15,881 nt of DNA, taken from Holosporales bacterium (GTDB lineage: Bacteria; Pseudomonadota; Alphaproteobacteria; RUG11792). Below are positions 5,481-13,229 of the stretch, one piece after another; position 1 is the first letter of the stretch, and each line of letters starts with the position of its first letter. The stretch is taken from contig JAITTR010000083.1 in assembly GCA_031286725.1 (NCBI GenBank), forward strand, positions 1 through 15,881. Reading direction: 5' to 3'. The position numbers and the translations under genes were made by a program. The notes under the pieces were generated by a model. The model saw only the letters and a list, made by a program, of their open reading frames with translations, was not told where the DNA came from and ran no database searches.

Positions 5481-7181
5481 ATGTCGTCCAATAATAAAGA
5501 GTTAAGAAATCTAATGATAGCGATAGCCGCATTTATGGCTATTATGTTTGGATATAATTATTTTTTCGAAGACTATTCTCATAATTCCGAGTCTGTCGAT
5601 GTTGAGGAAACCAGTAATAATTCCGAACAAGAATCAAACCTTAGCGAAAATGTATCTTTCGAAAAAATTTCGATAAAAGACGCTATTTCTCGAGCTTCAA
5701 GAATTTCTATAGAAAATTCAAACGTTATTGGATCAATAGACTTAAACGGCGGGATATTGGACGGCGTCTCTTTGAAAAATTATAAACAAACTACGGATGA
5801 GAATAGCGACAACGTTATGTTGCTAACCCCAAGAGGAACCGAAACGGAATATTACTATAGCATAAATTATAAAGATAAAATTAACGACCAGAATATTTCG
5901 GACAACGCCGTTTGGTCTATTATTGAAAATAGCGCGAATAAAGCGGTTATACAAACGAAAACTCAATATGGAGTAACTATAGAAAGATCAATAACTCTCG
6001 ACGACGGATACGTCATAACAATAAAAGATAGAATAGTCAACGGATCGAATAAAGATATAAAGTTGTCGAAATCGGCGGATTTAATAAGAGCCAATCCTGT
6101 TCGTAATAATTACGCCGTTGTTTTCGAGGGATTAATTTGTAATTGTAAAAAAAGCGATGTTTCCGAAGTAAAATACTCCGATATAGGAAAAAAGGAAATA
6201 TTACAAGACTGTAAGTGGATAGGATATACCGATATTTATTGGCTTTGCTCTTTGTTAAACAAACGCGACAAAAACTCTGCCATTAGCTATTCTAAACTAG
6301 GGGACGATTCGTATAAAATTTCTCTTTATTCTAAATCCGATATAAAAATAGAAAAAGAGCAAGCTATTGAGTTGAGCTATTCTTTGTTTGCCGGCCCTAA
6401 GGATATAAATTTACTTAAGAATTACGCGAAGAACTTGAAACTAGACAAGTTTGAAATGGCGATAGATTTCGGTTGGTTCTTTATGATAACCAAACCTTTG
6501 GTTCGTTTTATGGATTTATTGGAACGGTTGTTTTCAAACATGGGATTAGTTATATTGTTTTTGACGTTGCTTTTCAAGATTATAACCTATCCTCTTACGA
6601 AAAAGTCGTTTGAATCCGCGGCTAAAATGAGAGAAGCTCAACCCAAAATTGCCGCGATTCAAAAGATGTACGCTCACGATAAAATGAGAATGAATCAAGA
6701 AATGATAGCTTTTTATAAAAAAGAAAAAGTTTCTCCGCTGGCAGGATGTTTACCTATGCTTTTGCAGGCTCCTATATTTTTCTGTCTATATAAGGTTTTT
6801 TTCATTAGCATTGAAATGAGACATGCTCCGCTTTTCGGGTGGATTCGCGATTTGTCCGCTCCGGATCAGCTTTATATTTTTAATCTCTTTGGTCTTATTG
6901 ATTGGACTCCGCCAAGTTTTCTTAAAATAGGAATTTGGCCTTTGATTATGGGAATTACAATGTTTCTCCAACAAAAACTATCTAGTTCCGTTAAAGAAAA
7001 AAACAACGCTGCCAAAACTCAAGAAATGAAAATGCAGGAAAATATGATGTTAATCATGCCGGTTTTATTTACGTATATTTGCTCCTCATTTCCTGTCGGC
7101 GTGATTGTTTATTGGACGATTAGCAACATACTTGGCATTGTTCAGCAGCATTATGCGAACACTCGCGTCAAAAAGTTATGA
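5481..7181 (+). CDS. yidC: Membrane protein insertase YidC (Oxa1 family)
   Basis: Inserts and folds inner-membrane proteins, alone or with SecYEG. The 566 residues comprise an N-terminal membrane segment (about 9-27), a large periplasmic domain (about 40-325) and the conserved insertase core (about 330-560) with five predicted membrane segments. The core starts at WFFMITKPLVRFMDLL and includes YPLTKKSFESAAKMREAQPKI and SPLAGCLPMLLQAPIFFCLY. Lys366 takes the place of the hydrophilic-groove Arg366 of E. coli, keeping the positive charge. A good AAGGAG (5467-5472) lies 8 bases before the ATG. The length matches Gram-negative YidC. The stop overlaps the ispG start (ATGA), so ispG is translationally coupled. 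Confidence 0.97.
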   Translation: MSSNNKELRNLMIAIAAFMAIMFGYNYFFEDYSHNSESVDVEETSNNSEQESNLSENVSFEKISIKDAISRASRISIENSNVIGSIDLNGGILDGVSLKNYKQTTDENSDNVMLLTPRGTETEYYYSINYKDKINDQNISDNAVWSIIENSANKAVIQTKTQYGVTIERSITLDDGYVITIKDRIVNGSNKDIKLSKSADLIRANPVRNNYAVVFEGLICNCKKSDVSEVKYSDIGKKEILQDCKWIGYTDIYWLCSLLNKRDKNSAISYSKLGDDSYKISLYSKSDIKIEKEQAIELSYSLFAGPKDINLLKNYAKNLKLDKFEMAIDFGWFFMITKPLVRFMDLLERLFSNMGLVILFLTLLFKIITYPLTKKSFESAAKMREAQPKIAAIQKMYAHDKMRMNQEMIAFYKKEKVSPLAGCLPMLLQAPIFFCLYKVFFISIEMRHAPLFGWIRDLSAPDQLYIFNLFGLIDWTPPSFLKIGIWPLIMGITMFLQQKLSSSVKEKNNAAKTQEMKMQENMMLIMPVLFTYICSSFPVGVIVYWTISNILGIVQQHYANTRVKKL

Positions 7182-8233
7182 GAATAACGATGGGTTCTAA
7201 AAAACAAATAAACGTTGGTCAGGTAAAAATAGGAGGCGGAGCTCCTATTTCCGTCCAGACGATGACAAATACTAATACTGAAGATATCAAATCGACGATT
7301 GAGCAAATACGAAAAGCTGAGGGGTTGGGGTGCGACATAATAAGAGTCTCTTGCCCAACAAAAGAGGCAAGCTTGGCGTTGAAAGAAATTATAAAACAAT
7401 CGAAAATTCCTGTTATTGCGGATATTCACTTTAATTATAAAAGGGCTTTGGAGGCAATTGAATCCGGGGCTCATTGCGTGAGAATCAACCCGGGAAACAT
7501 TGGAGAGGCGGGAATGAAAGAAATAGTAAAATCCGCGAGGGATCATAATATCCCTATCAGAATCGGAGTTAACTCCGGCTCCGTGGAAAAAGACATTCTC
7601 AATAAATTTGGCGAGCCGAACGTCGATGCGTTGGTTGAAAGCGCAGTTTTAAATTCAAAAAAGTTAGAGGATTTGGATTTTTTTAATTTTAAAGTAAGCG
7701 TAAAGTCTTCTAACGTTTTGACTATGATTTCCGCATATAGAAAGCTTTCGAAAAAAATAGATTATCCTCTTCATTTAGGAGTAACGGAGGCCGGAACGCT
7801 TTTCCCAGGAACTATAAAATCGTCAATAGGAATCGGCAGTCTTTTAGCCGACGGGATAGGAGATACTATTAGAGCTTCAATATCTGGAAGCATAGAGGAC
7901 GAAGTTAAAATAGGGAGGCAAATATTAAAATCTCTAGGACTTTTGAATAATAGCGTTAATATTATTTCTTGCCCTACTTGTTCTAGGACTTTAATAAACG
8001 TCATAGAAATCTCAAATGAATTAGAGAAAATTTGTGAAGATTTAAGAAAGAATCTGAATATTTCCGTTTTGGGGTGCGTCGTAAACGGTCCTGGAGAGGC
8101 GAGAGAGGCTGAGATCGGCGTCTTTGGATTTAAACCTAAAGTAGCTACAGTCTGTGTCAGAGGCTCCGAAATAGGCATATTTGACGAATCTGAAGTCATA
8201 AGAATTGTTAGGAACTTGATTAATGAATTTTGA
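7178..8233 (+). CDS. ispG: 4-hydroxy-3-methylbut-2-en-1-yl diphosphate synthase
   Basis: Penultimate enzyme of the non-mevalonate (MEP) isoprenoid pathway, converting MEcPP to HMBPP with a [4Fe-4S] cluster; cytoplasmic. The 351 residues give the TIM-barrel part (about 1-250; VQTMTNT, RVSCP, ADIHFN, VRINPGNIG) and the C-terminal cluster domain. Cluster ligands are Cys265 and Cys268 (ISCPTCSR), Cys300 (LGCVVNGPGEA) and Glu307, with the same mutual spacing as Cys270/Cys273/Cys305/Glu312 of E. coli. The start overlaps the yidC stop by 4 bases and the end overlaps the next gene by 11. The gene implies that the organism keeps the MEP pathway, which Rickettsia proper has lost. Confidence 0.97.
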   Translation: MRITMGSKKQINVGQVKIGGGAPISVQTMTNTNTEDIKSTIEQIRKAEGLGCDIIRVSCPTKEASLALKEIIKQSKIPVIADIHFNYKRALEAIESGAHCVRINPGNIGEAGMKEIVKSARDHNIPIRIGVNSGSVEKDILNKFGEPNVDALVESAVLNSKKLEDLDFFNFKVSVKSSNVLTMISAYRKLSKKIDYPLHLGVTEAGTLFPGTIKSSIGIGSLLADGIGDTIRASISGSIEDEVKIGRQILKSLGLLNNSVNIISCPTCSRTLINVIEISNELEKICEDLRKNLNISVLGCVVNGPGEAREAEIGVFGFKPKVATVCVRGSEIGIFDESEVIRIVRNLINEF

Positions 8234-9083
8234 AGAATCCAGGCTTGATAAGCGTATAAAAAGAATATACGGGAAATTAATTCCGCAATCTATGATAGAA
8301 ATAGCCCTGAGAAATAAAGATATTTTGGTTAATGGAAAAAGGGCGAAAGCTTCGGATCAAGTTACAGAAGAAGACGAGATTTTTGTTCATCCTTTTGTTT
8401 CGAAAAGATTCGCTGACGTTTACTGTCATAAAAGAGAAAAAATAATAGATTATTCCAGATTCAAGGAACAATTCAAAAATATAATAATATACGAAGACAA
8501 AAATTTAATAATTATAAATAAACCCCCGGGTCTTGCCGTTCAGCTTGGAACTAAGACGAGACTGGCTGTAGACGTTATGGCAAAAGCCTATAATCCAGAG
8601 GCTAGGTTAGCGCACAGAATTGACAAAGATACTTCAGGGTTGAGCATACTAGCTAAAAACATAGAGACCTCTAGATATATGACTTATGCTTTTAAGAATA
8701 AGGAAATAAAGAAATCTTATTTAGCATTAGTGTCTGGAAAACTGCCAATGATTGAAGGAAGAATTAACAGGCCTCTTCTTAGGCATAAAGACAAGGTTAT
8801 CATTGATTTTGAAAATGGTAGAGAGGCAATTACCGAATTTAAAACTATAAAAAACATTTCCAAAAATAGAACGTTAATATTAGCTTTTCCATTAACTGGA
8901 AGGACTCACCAAATCAGGGTTCATTTAGCCTCGATAGATTGTCCGATATTGGGAGACCTTAAATACGGTGGCCTGAATTTTAAACATTTATGTTTACATT
9001 CCTACGAAATTGAATTTTTTGATATAAGAGGCAAGAAAATAAAATTAAAAGCCAAAACTCCAGAATATTTTTTAAGAAGCTAG
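8223..9083 (+). CDS. rluC: RluC/RluA-family 23S rRNA pseudouridine synthase
   Basis: Converts selected uridines of 23S rRNA to pseudouridine. The 286 residues begin with an S4-like RNA-binding domain (about 1-55; RLDKRIKR, ILVNGKRAK). The catalytic domain follows, with INKPPGLAVQ, LAHRIDKDTSGL (catalytic Asp134), YLALVSGKLP, LTGRTHQIRVHLA (about 224-236) and ILGDLKYGG. The domain order and size fit the RluA/RluC/RluD group; RluC is my best guess, but RluD or a generic RluA member cannot be excluded from sequence alone. The start lies inside the ispG 3' end (11-base overlap). The stop meets the stop of the broken minus-strand gene at 9080. Confidence 0.85.
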   Translation: MNFEESRLDKRIKRIYGKLIPQSMIEIALRNKDILVNGKRAKASDQVTEEDEIFVHPFVSKRFADVYCHKREKIIDYSRFKEQFKNIIIYEDKNLIIINKPPGLAVQLGTKTRLAVDVMAKAYNPEARLAHRIDKDTSGLSILAKNIETSRYMTYAFKNKEIKKSYLALVSGKLPMIEGRINRPLLRHKDKVIIDFENGREAITEFKTIKNISKNRTLILAFPLTGRTHQIRVHLASIDCPILGDLKYGGLNFKHLCLHSYEIEFFDIRGKKIKLKAKTPEYFLRS

Positions 9084-9388
9084 GTAATACGAACCCTAAA
9101 AAATTCTTTCAGAAACTCTAATAGGCTTTTATATTGATGACCTTTAGCGTAACTGTTAATAAATTCTATGCCGGCCAAAAGCGAAAGCTCAATTTCCGTT
9201 TCAAATCTGTTAAGGAAGGAACAACATTCTTTTAAGGCTTCAAAAGCATTGCGAATATTAAAGAAAATCACTGCGAAGTTTGTTAAGTCGCGCTAATTTC
9301 TCGAAGATTTTATAGAAGCAAACAATTTCGCGTAAGATATAATTTCAGAAATAGTTTGAAGGGTTTGATTAATAGTTTTGATTTTCAT
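9080..9388 (-). pseudogene. Small helical protein gene with one in-frame TAG
   Basis: On the minus strand an ATG at 9388 with a strong purine-rich site (GAGGGGGAGC) just upstream opens a 102-codon frame interrupted only once, by a TAG at codon 32 (9293-9295). Before the stop it reads MKIKTINQTLQTISEII and onwards; after it, the frame encodes AFEALKECCSFLNRFETEIE and LEFLKEFFRVRIT, predicted helical. The second part resembles the last helices of the four-helix-bundle proteins found in 23S rRNA intervening sequences (pattern FL..FETEIELSLLAG), but I hold this only weakly. The remaining 63 codons could also be used from a GTG at 9271. A recent nonsense mutation is the simplest explanation. Confidence 0.4.
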
Positions 9389-9516
9389 GCTCCCCCTCTA
9401 AAGACTTACTCTTCATTATCGGAATAACATTATTCATAAATATATGTCAATATATTGATTGGAGAAATGCTTTAACGCGCGACGAATTGCTTGTTAAGTC
9501 TTGCTCATATTCCCGC

Positions 9517-9545
9517 TTGTCGCAAGTATTTTCTTTTGTTAGACT
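9517..9545 (+). promoter_or_regulatory. Possible promoter of ffh
   Basis: TTGTCG (9517-9522), a 17-base spacer and TAGACT (9540-9545) each match four of six consensus bases. Transcription would begin about 25 bases before the ffh ATG at 9576. The boxes are weak, and AT-rich sequence gives such matches by chance. Confidence 0.3.
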
Positions 9546-9575
9546 TTGATTATTATCGTATTTTACATAGATTTC

Positions 9576-10889
9576 ATGTTTTCTAATTTATCTAAGAAAC
9601 TAATGAAAATATTCGACGGTATAAGAGGCCGAGGAATTTTAACTCAAGATATAATAGACTCGACGATAAGAGAAATAAGAATTTCGCTTTTAGAGGCCGA
9701 CGTGGCTCTGAGCGTTGCAAGGTCGTTTACGGAAAATTTAAAGGAAACATTGAAAGGAGAAAAAGTTATTGGAGGCATATCTCCAGAGCAAACGATAATA
9801 AAAGCCGTATACGACGAGCTTGTAAGATTGTTAGGAACGGAAATGCCTGATCTGCAAAAACCAAAGTCTAGCGTATTAATCGCCGGTCTTCAAGGTTCTG
9901 GAAAAACTACTACGTCCGCGAAATTGGCGAAATTATTTAAAGAAAAATTCAAAAAAAGCGTATTATTAGTTTCTTTAGATACGTATCGCCCTGCGGCAAT
10001 AGAGCAACTTAAAAAGCTAGCGTATAACAATAATATAGACTTCTTCGACAATTTTGATAATAAAGACGATCCTTTGTTAATAGCCCAAAAAGCGAACAAT
10101 ATAAAAGACAAATACGACATCGTTATATACGATACTGCGGGAAGATTGTATCTTGACGAAAAACTTATGGAAGAAATAAAGAATATAAAAAATATAATTT
10201 CTCCGCAGGAAATAATTCTCGTAATAGATAGCATGATGGGACAAGACGCCCTTAATACCGCTAAATCGTTCAATGAAAATTTAAGTATTACGGGATTGAT
10301 TTTGACAAGAATAGACGGAGATTCACGAGGAGGAGCAGCTTTATCAGCGAAATACGTAACCAATTGTCAGATAAAATACATTTGTACTGGCGAAAAAGTA
10401 AGCGATATAGAAATTTTCCATCCTGAGCGTATAGCCTCGAGAATTCTTGATAAAGGCGACGTAATAAGTCTTGTTGAAAAAGCGTTGGACGAGAACGTAA
10501 TTGCCGATATAAAAGATATCGCCATTGGCAAGGACTTTGATTTAAACGGTATGGAAAAATACATAAAACAACTAGAAAAGTTGGGAGGCATAGGGGGATT
10601 TTTAAAGTTTATTCCGGGAATGGGGAAAATTAAAGAACAATTACAACAAACTAATATAAACGATAAAACGATAACAAGACAACTGGCGATAATAAAATCA
10701 ATGACTAATCAAGAAAGAAAAGATCCGAAAATACTAAACGGCTCAAGAAGAAAAAGAATAGCTCTTGGCTGTGGCCAACCTGTTTCTGAAGTTAACAAAT
10801 TAATAAAACAATTCGAGGGAGTAAAACACATGATGTCTAAATTCTCATCTCCCGGAATTATCCAACAAATGACTTCTAAATTAAAATAG
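9576..10889 (+). CDS. ffh: Signal recognition particle protein Ffh (SRP54)
   Basis: GTPase that binds signal sequences on ribosomes with 4.5S RNA and delivers them to FtsY and the translocon. The start is ATG at 9576, giving MFSNLSKKLMKIFDGIRGRG, the conserved N-terminus; an upstream TTG at 9546 would add ten unrelated residues. Domains are N (about 1-90), G (about 95-295) with GLQGSGKTT (104-112), DTYRPAA (135-141), DTAGR (186-190) and TRIDGDSRGGAA (244-255), and the methionine-rich M domain with the RNA-binding SRRKRIALGCGQPVSEVNK. At 437 residues it is a little shorter than most because the tail after the M-domain core is brief. The gene stands alone; no 4.5S RNA gene is seen nearby. Confidence 0.97.
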   Translation: MFSNLSKKLMKIFDGIRGRGILTQDIIDSTIREIRISLLEADVALSVARSFTENLKETLKGEKVIGGISPEQTIIKAVYDELVRLLGTEMPDLQKPKSSVLIAGLQGSGKTTTSAKLAKLFKEKFKKSVLLVSLDTYRPAAIEQLKKLAYNNNIDFFDNFDNKDDPLLIAQKANNIKDKYDIVIYDTAGRLYLDEKLMEEIKNIKNIISPQEIILVIDSMMGQDALNTAKSFNENLSITGLILTRIDGDSRGGAALSAKYVTNCQIKYICTGEKVSDIEIFHPERIASRILDKGDVISLVEKALDENVIADIKDIAIGKDFDLNGMEKYIKQLEKLGGIGGFLKFIPGMGKIKEQLQQTNINDKTITRQLAIIKSMTNQERKDPKILNGSRRKRIALGCGQPVSEVNKLIKQFEGVKHMMSKFSSPGIIQQMTSKLK

Positions 10890-11128
10890 GATTCTCTCTA
10901 GGCTAATTTAGTAAAAGAAAGAGAGCGAGCTAGAGGGGAGAGTATAAAGCTTACCAATACTAATGGCAGCCAGCCTCCATTAGTATTGGTAAAAGCACCG
11001 TTGATAACTACTTAGGGAATCTCGGTTCTAACCAATCTTTGGAGCGATGTTTTTATAATTCTGTTCTATAGTAAGTAAATCCGGTAATTCGAGAACAAAT
11101 ACTATCACCCGCTTAAACCGTAAACTGA
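10890..11128. other. Gap after ffh with inverted repeats, no gene seen
   Basis: A weak inverted repeat CTCTCT (10894-10899) with AGAGAG (10920-10925) follows the ffh stop, then the long hairpin at 10951-10992. No T-run follows either, so neither is a standard terminator. No open frame, tRNA or 4.5S RNA core motif is seen. The rest may be decayed sequence. Confidence 0.4.
10951..10992. repeat. 16-bp perfect inverted repeat
   Basis: TTACCAATACTAATGG (10951-10966) is exactly complementary to 10977-10992, around the loop CAGCCAGCCT. It lies 61 bases after the ffh stop and would form a stable hairpin in RNA from either strand. The absence of a T-run argues against a Rho-independent terminator. 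It may be an RNA-stabilising 3' hairpin, a palindromic repeat element or a protein-binding site. Confidence 0.7.
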
Positions 11129-11212
11129 TTAGGATCGAATCGTTCCGAATTCCCAATATTTATGTGAGGCAAAGGGTCTTAAATACGAGGCTCTTCCATA
11201 AGATTTCAACAT
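11129..11212 (-). CDS. Possible 27-residue peptide downstream of the exchanger
   Basis: A minus-strand frame starts at ATG 11212, with AAGGAG placed five bases upstream, and ends in TAA at 11129. It encodes MLKSYGRASYLRPFASHKYW plus seven more residues (27 in all), basic and aromatic-rich. I do not recognise it. It lies 58 bases downstream of the exchanger stop on the same strand and could share its transcript; a small hairpin (CTCTT/AAGAG) separates them. The main support is the ribosome binding site, so it may be a remnant or a chance frame. Confidence 0.2.
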   Translation of the reverse strand: MLKSYGRASYLRPFASHKYWEFGTIRS

Positions 11213-11270
11213 AAACTCTCCTTAATTTAATCTCTTCATAAGAGTTTTATGTTTAAACGGTTCGTAAACT

Positions 11271-12614
11271 TTACTTACGCCCGGCTTCAGCCATTTTCCT
11301 ATGATTATCTGAAATAGACTTGTTTTTTATGCTATCTTTGCATCTTATAAATACCGGAATTCCAAGCGCGATAAATATGGCGATAACAACTATAGATATA
11401 ACGACGCTTTGAGACAATACAAACAGACAGCCGGCGATTGCGAAACAAGACAATACCCTTGGAACTAATTTTTCCTTTGAGGTTTTATACCATTTATTAA
11501 TAAGTTTTAAATGCGCAAAACAACATATTAAATAGACGTATAGGAAAACGCTACACATCATATCCGTTAAATCGCTAAGTCCGCCTTTTGAAATTTGTTC
11601 AAATATTAAAAACGGCAAAGTCCCAAGCGCCGCGAAAACAAGAGCGGCAATCGGAACTCCGAATTTATTAACTTTTCCAAAAGATTTCGGGAATAATCCG
11701 TTGTAATAAGCGCCATATGCCATTTGACTGCCAGACAATGTCCAACTGTTTAACGTTCCAATGCAAAGCATAATAATAAAAACGGAAATTAGCGTGTCGC
11801 TGTGATTTCCAAATACGGCGTCCATGGCGACTGCGTATGACGCGTGAGAAACGGACAATTTATCAAACCCGACTACTCCTACAATTGATATGATATTGAT
11901 TATATAAATCAACGCAGCGCATAAAGTCCCGGCTATAATAGCTCTGGGTAGCGTTTTTTTAGGATTTTTAACGCTTGAAGCCGGAGTTGTCGCGCATTCG
12001 ATTCCTATGAAGCCCCAAAATGCCAAAAGCGCAGTTGCAGACAAAACGGATGATACGCTTTCTTTGCCGGCAGGTAAGTTATCGCAAGAAAAGCGCGAAG
12101 AATCAAAGGACATGAAAAATAGCACTGGCAAAAGGAGCAACGGCAAAACTTTTAATATCGCTAAAATTGTTTCGACAACCCCGGAAAATTTCAAACCCCT
12201 AAGATTTGCGCAAGTGACGAAAAGTAAAACTAAAGATTCTACGGCTAGAGTTTGAAAAGTCGAAAGCTCTCCCGTAATAGTAGAAAGATAATTAACTATC
12301 GTCACCAATATAACCGAATTACTTGACCATGATACTAGCCAATATGACCAAGCCGTAAAAAAACCCGTCTTTCTGCCAAAAGCCTCCGCAACGTATACAT
12401 GAGGTCCTCCGCTTTTAGGCAATCGCGAGGATAAGTTCGAAAATATAATGGCTAAACAAATTGCGATAGGCACGGCTAATAGCCATCCCCAAAGCCCTGT
12501 CGTTTTATATGGAGCCAATATTGACGGCAAATTAAATGTCCCAGAGCCAACCTGGCTTCCTATAACCATCGAAACTAGGGCAATAAAGCCTAATTCTTTT
12601 TTACGTATATTCAT
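11271..12614 (-). CDS. APC-family basic amino acid/polyamine exchanger (AdiC/PotE-like)
   Basis: Inner-membrane transporter of the amino acid-polyamine-organocation superfamily, about 12 membrane segments in 447 residues. The unwound-helix motif GSQVGSGTFNLP (19-30) matches the substrate-binding GSGVF element of AdiC. AFWGFIGIECAT with VKNPKKTLPRA (about 198-224) matches the AdiC segment holding Trp202 and Glu208 (here Trp200, Glu206). LNSWTLSGSQ puts Trp291 at the place of gating Trp293. This suggests exchange of a cationic amino acid such as arginine or ornithine, perhaps for its decarboxylated product. The substrate is an inference. Use for host amino acid import is plausible in an intracellular organism. 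AAGGAAGG lies shortly before the ATG. A good promoter lies about 170 bases upstream, leaving a long leader. Confidence 0.85.
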   Translation of the reverse strand: MNIRKKELGFIALVSMVIGSQVGSGTFNLPSILAPYKTTGLWGWLLAVPIAICLAIIFSNLSSRLPKSGGPHVYVAEAFGRKTGFFTAWSYWLVSWSSNSVILVTIVNYLSTITGELSTFQTLAVESLVLLFVTCANLRGLKFSGVVETILAILKVLPLLLLPVLFFMSFDSSRFSCDNLPAGKESVSSVLSATALLAFWGFIGIECATTPASSVKNPKKTLPRAIIAGTLCAALIYIINIISIVGVVGFDKLSVSHASYAVAMDAVFGNHSDTLISVFIIMLCIGTLNSWTLSGSQMAYGAYYNGLFPKSFGKVNKFGVPIAALVFAALGTLPFLIFEQISKGGLSDLTDMMCSVFLYVYLICCFAHLKLINKWYKTSKEKLVPRVLSCFAIAGCLFVLSQSVVISIVVIAIFIALGIPVFIRCKDSIKNKSISDNHRKMAEAGRK

Positions 12615-12782
12615 AAACTAACCTTCCTTTGATAAATTGAGATAATGTAAATATGATTTTTTATAATTACGGACGCTAAATAAGCTTTCGCTTACCTTGA
12701 ACTATGAAAATTAATCTGCCAGATTCCAGCTTTTTATATTTTATATACATAAAACCAAATTTTTCTTTTCAGATATAAGCGT
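12615..12782 (-). promoter_or_regulatory. Long 5' leader of the exchanger gene
   Basis: If the promoter at 12783-12811 is used, the transcript has about 160 untranslated bases. Within them are a hairpin TAAGC-GAAA-GCTTA (12681-12694), closed by a GNRA-type tetraloop, and a smaller AATCT/AGATT hairpin near 12714-12726. No known riboswitch consensus is recognised. Control of translation or attenuation is possible but unproven. Confidence 0.35.
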
Positions 12783-12811
12783 ATGCTATCGTTATCGTCG
12801 TTTTATGTCAA
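12783..12811 (-). promoter_or_regulatory. Sigma-70 type promoter of the exchanger gene
   Basis: On the minus strand a perfect TTGACA (12806-12811), a 17-base spacer and TAGCAT (12783-12788, four of six) form the best promoter match in the window. It points at the exchanger gene. Confidence 0.6.
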
Positions 12812-12846
12812 ACGTTTTCTTTTTTTGTATTCTGCTAAGTTCTCAG

Positions 12847-12976
12847 GTATCCTAAAAATATAGGCGGGAGTTGGCAGTCTGTATAAACTTCGCCGAATAT
12901 TTAAGACTTAAGAGCCTAAAGGGAAGTTTTGAGTATTCTAAACAATCAATCTTTCATTTTGAAAGGAGAAAATACA
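12847..12976 (+). repeat. Leader of dispersed small-gene family, copy B
   Basis: Second full leader. It begins with GTATCCTAA as at position 1 and keeps the GGAGTTGG loop sequence (12867-12874), though the flanking stem is reduced to TATA/TATA. From 12896 it is gapless with copy A, with 8 differences in 90 bases, running through the ribosome binding site and into the first codons. The leader is better conserved than the coding part that follows. Confidence 0.7.
12951..12965 (+). promoter_or_regulatory. Hairpin overlapping the ribosome binding site, copy B
   Basis: CTTTCA (12951-12956) pairs with TGAAAG (12960-12965) around TTT and overlaps AAAGGAG (12962-12968). Compared with copy A, an A-T pair is replaced by C-G at matching positions, so the pairing is retained. 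Confidence 0.45.
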
Positions 12977-13155
12977 ATGATTTATGTAAATAAAGGAATG
13001 TCTGCGATAATTCGTATTACAGTAATGTCGTTAGAAAACCTGCGTTTAAGATATTTATAACCAAACAGTTGCGTAGCTCTGTGAACCAATCTTCCCCTTT
13101 ATTAGATAATAAAGAAGATTTTACTCTCCTCTGTATTGGGATAAAATTACCATAG
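12977..13155 (+). pseudogene. Frameshifted copy B of the small basic protein family
   Basis: The ATG at 12977 opens MIYVNKGMSA and runs 27 codons to a TAA at 13060. The 20 bases at 13006-13025 match 204-223 of copy A with one change, but lie 43 bases closer to the ATG, so a 43-base deletion shifted the frame. In the shifted frame DNSYYS and RKPAFKIFITK are still readable, matching DNSYYS and KKSMFKMLTIK of copy A, up to a TAG at 13153. The C-terminal TRI motif is not kept. A short 27-residue peptide may still be made. Confidence 0.6.
13088..13120 (+). other. Bulged hairpin followed by a short T-run
   Basis: AATCTT (13088-13093) and CTTTATT (13097-13103) pair with AATAAAG (13108-13114) and AAGATT (13115-13120), giving 13 pairs with a CCC bulge and an AGAT loop. 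The stem ends in TTTT (13119-13122). It resembles a weak terminator for plus-strand transcription through copy B, but it is AT-rich and lies within the shifted frame of the pseudogene. Confidence 0.3.
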
Positions 13156-13161
13156 GGTAAG

Positions 13162-13181
13162 AATTTTTCCTCAGAAAAATT
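13162..13181. other. 8-bp hairpin near the end of the exported-protein gene
   Basis: AATTTTTC (13162-13169) and GAAAAATT (13174-13181) pair around CTCA. It lies about 50 bases downstream of the minus-strand gene ending at 13230. AT-rich arms with only a short T-run on the plus strand make it at best a weak terminator. Confidence 0.3.
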
Positions 13182-13229
13182 TTCGAGAATTAATGAACAG
13201 AAGTAATCTTTCTAAGAAATGTTTAAACA

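Noticed and set aside
11129..11240. Fourth copy of the small-gene leader on the minus strand
   Set aside because: Only a short TTAAATTAAGGAG-like stretch matches, which any AT-rich ribosome site could give; the encoded peptide is unrelated.
10890..11270. 4.5S RNA gene near ffh
   Set aside because: The conserved GGAAGCAG-type loop and its partner are not found on either strand here.
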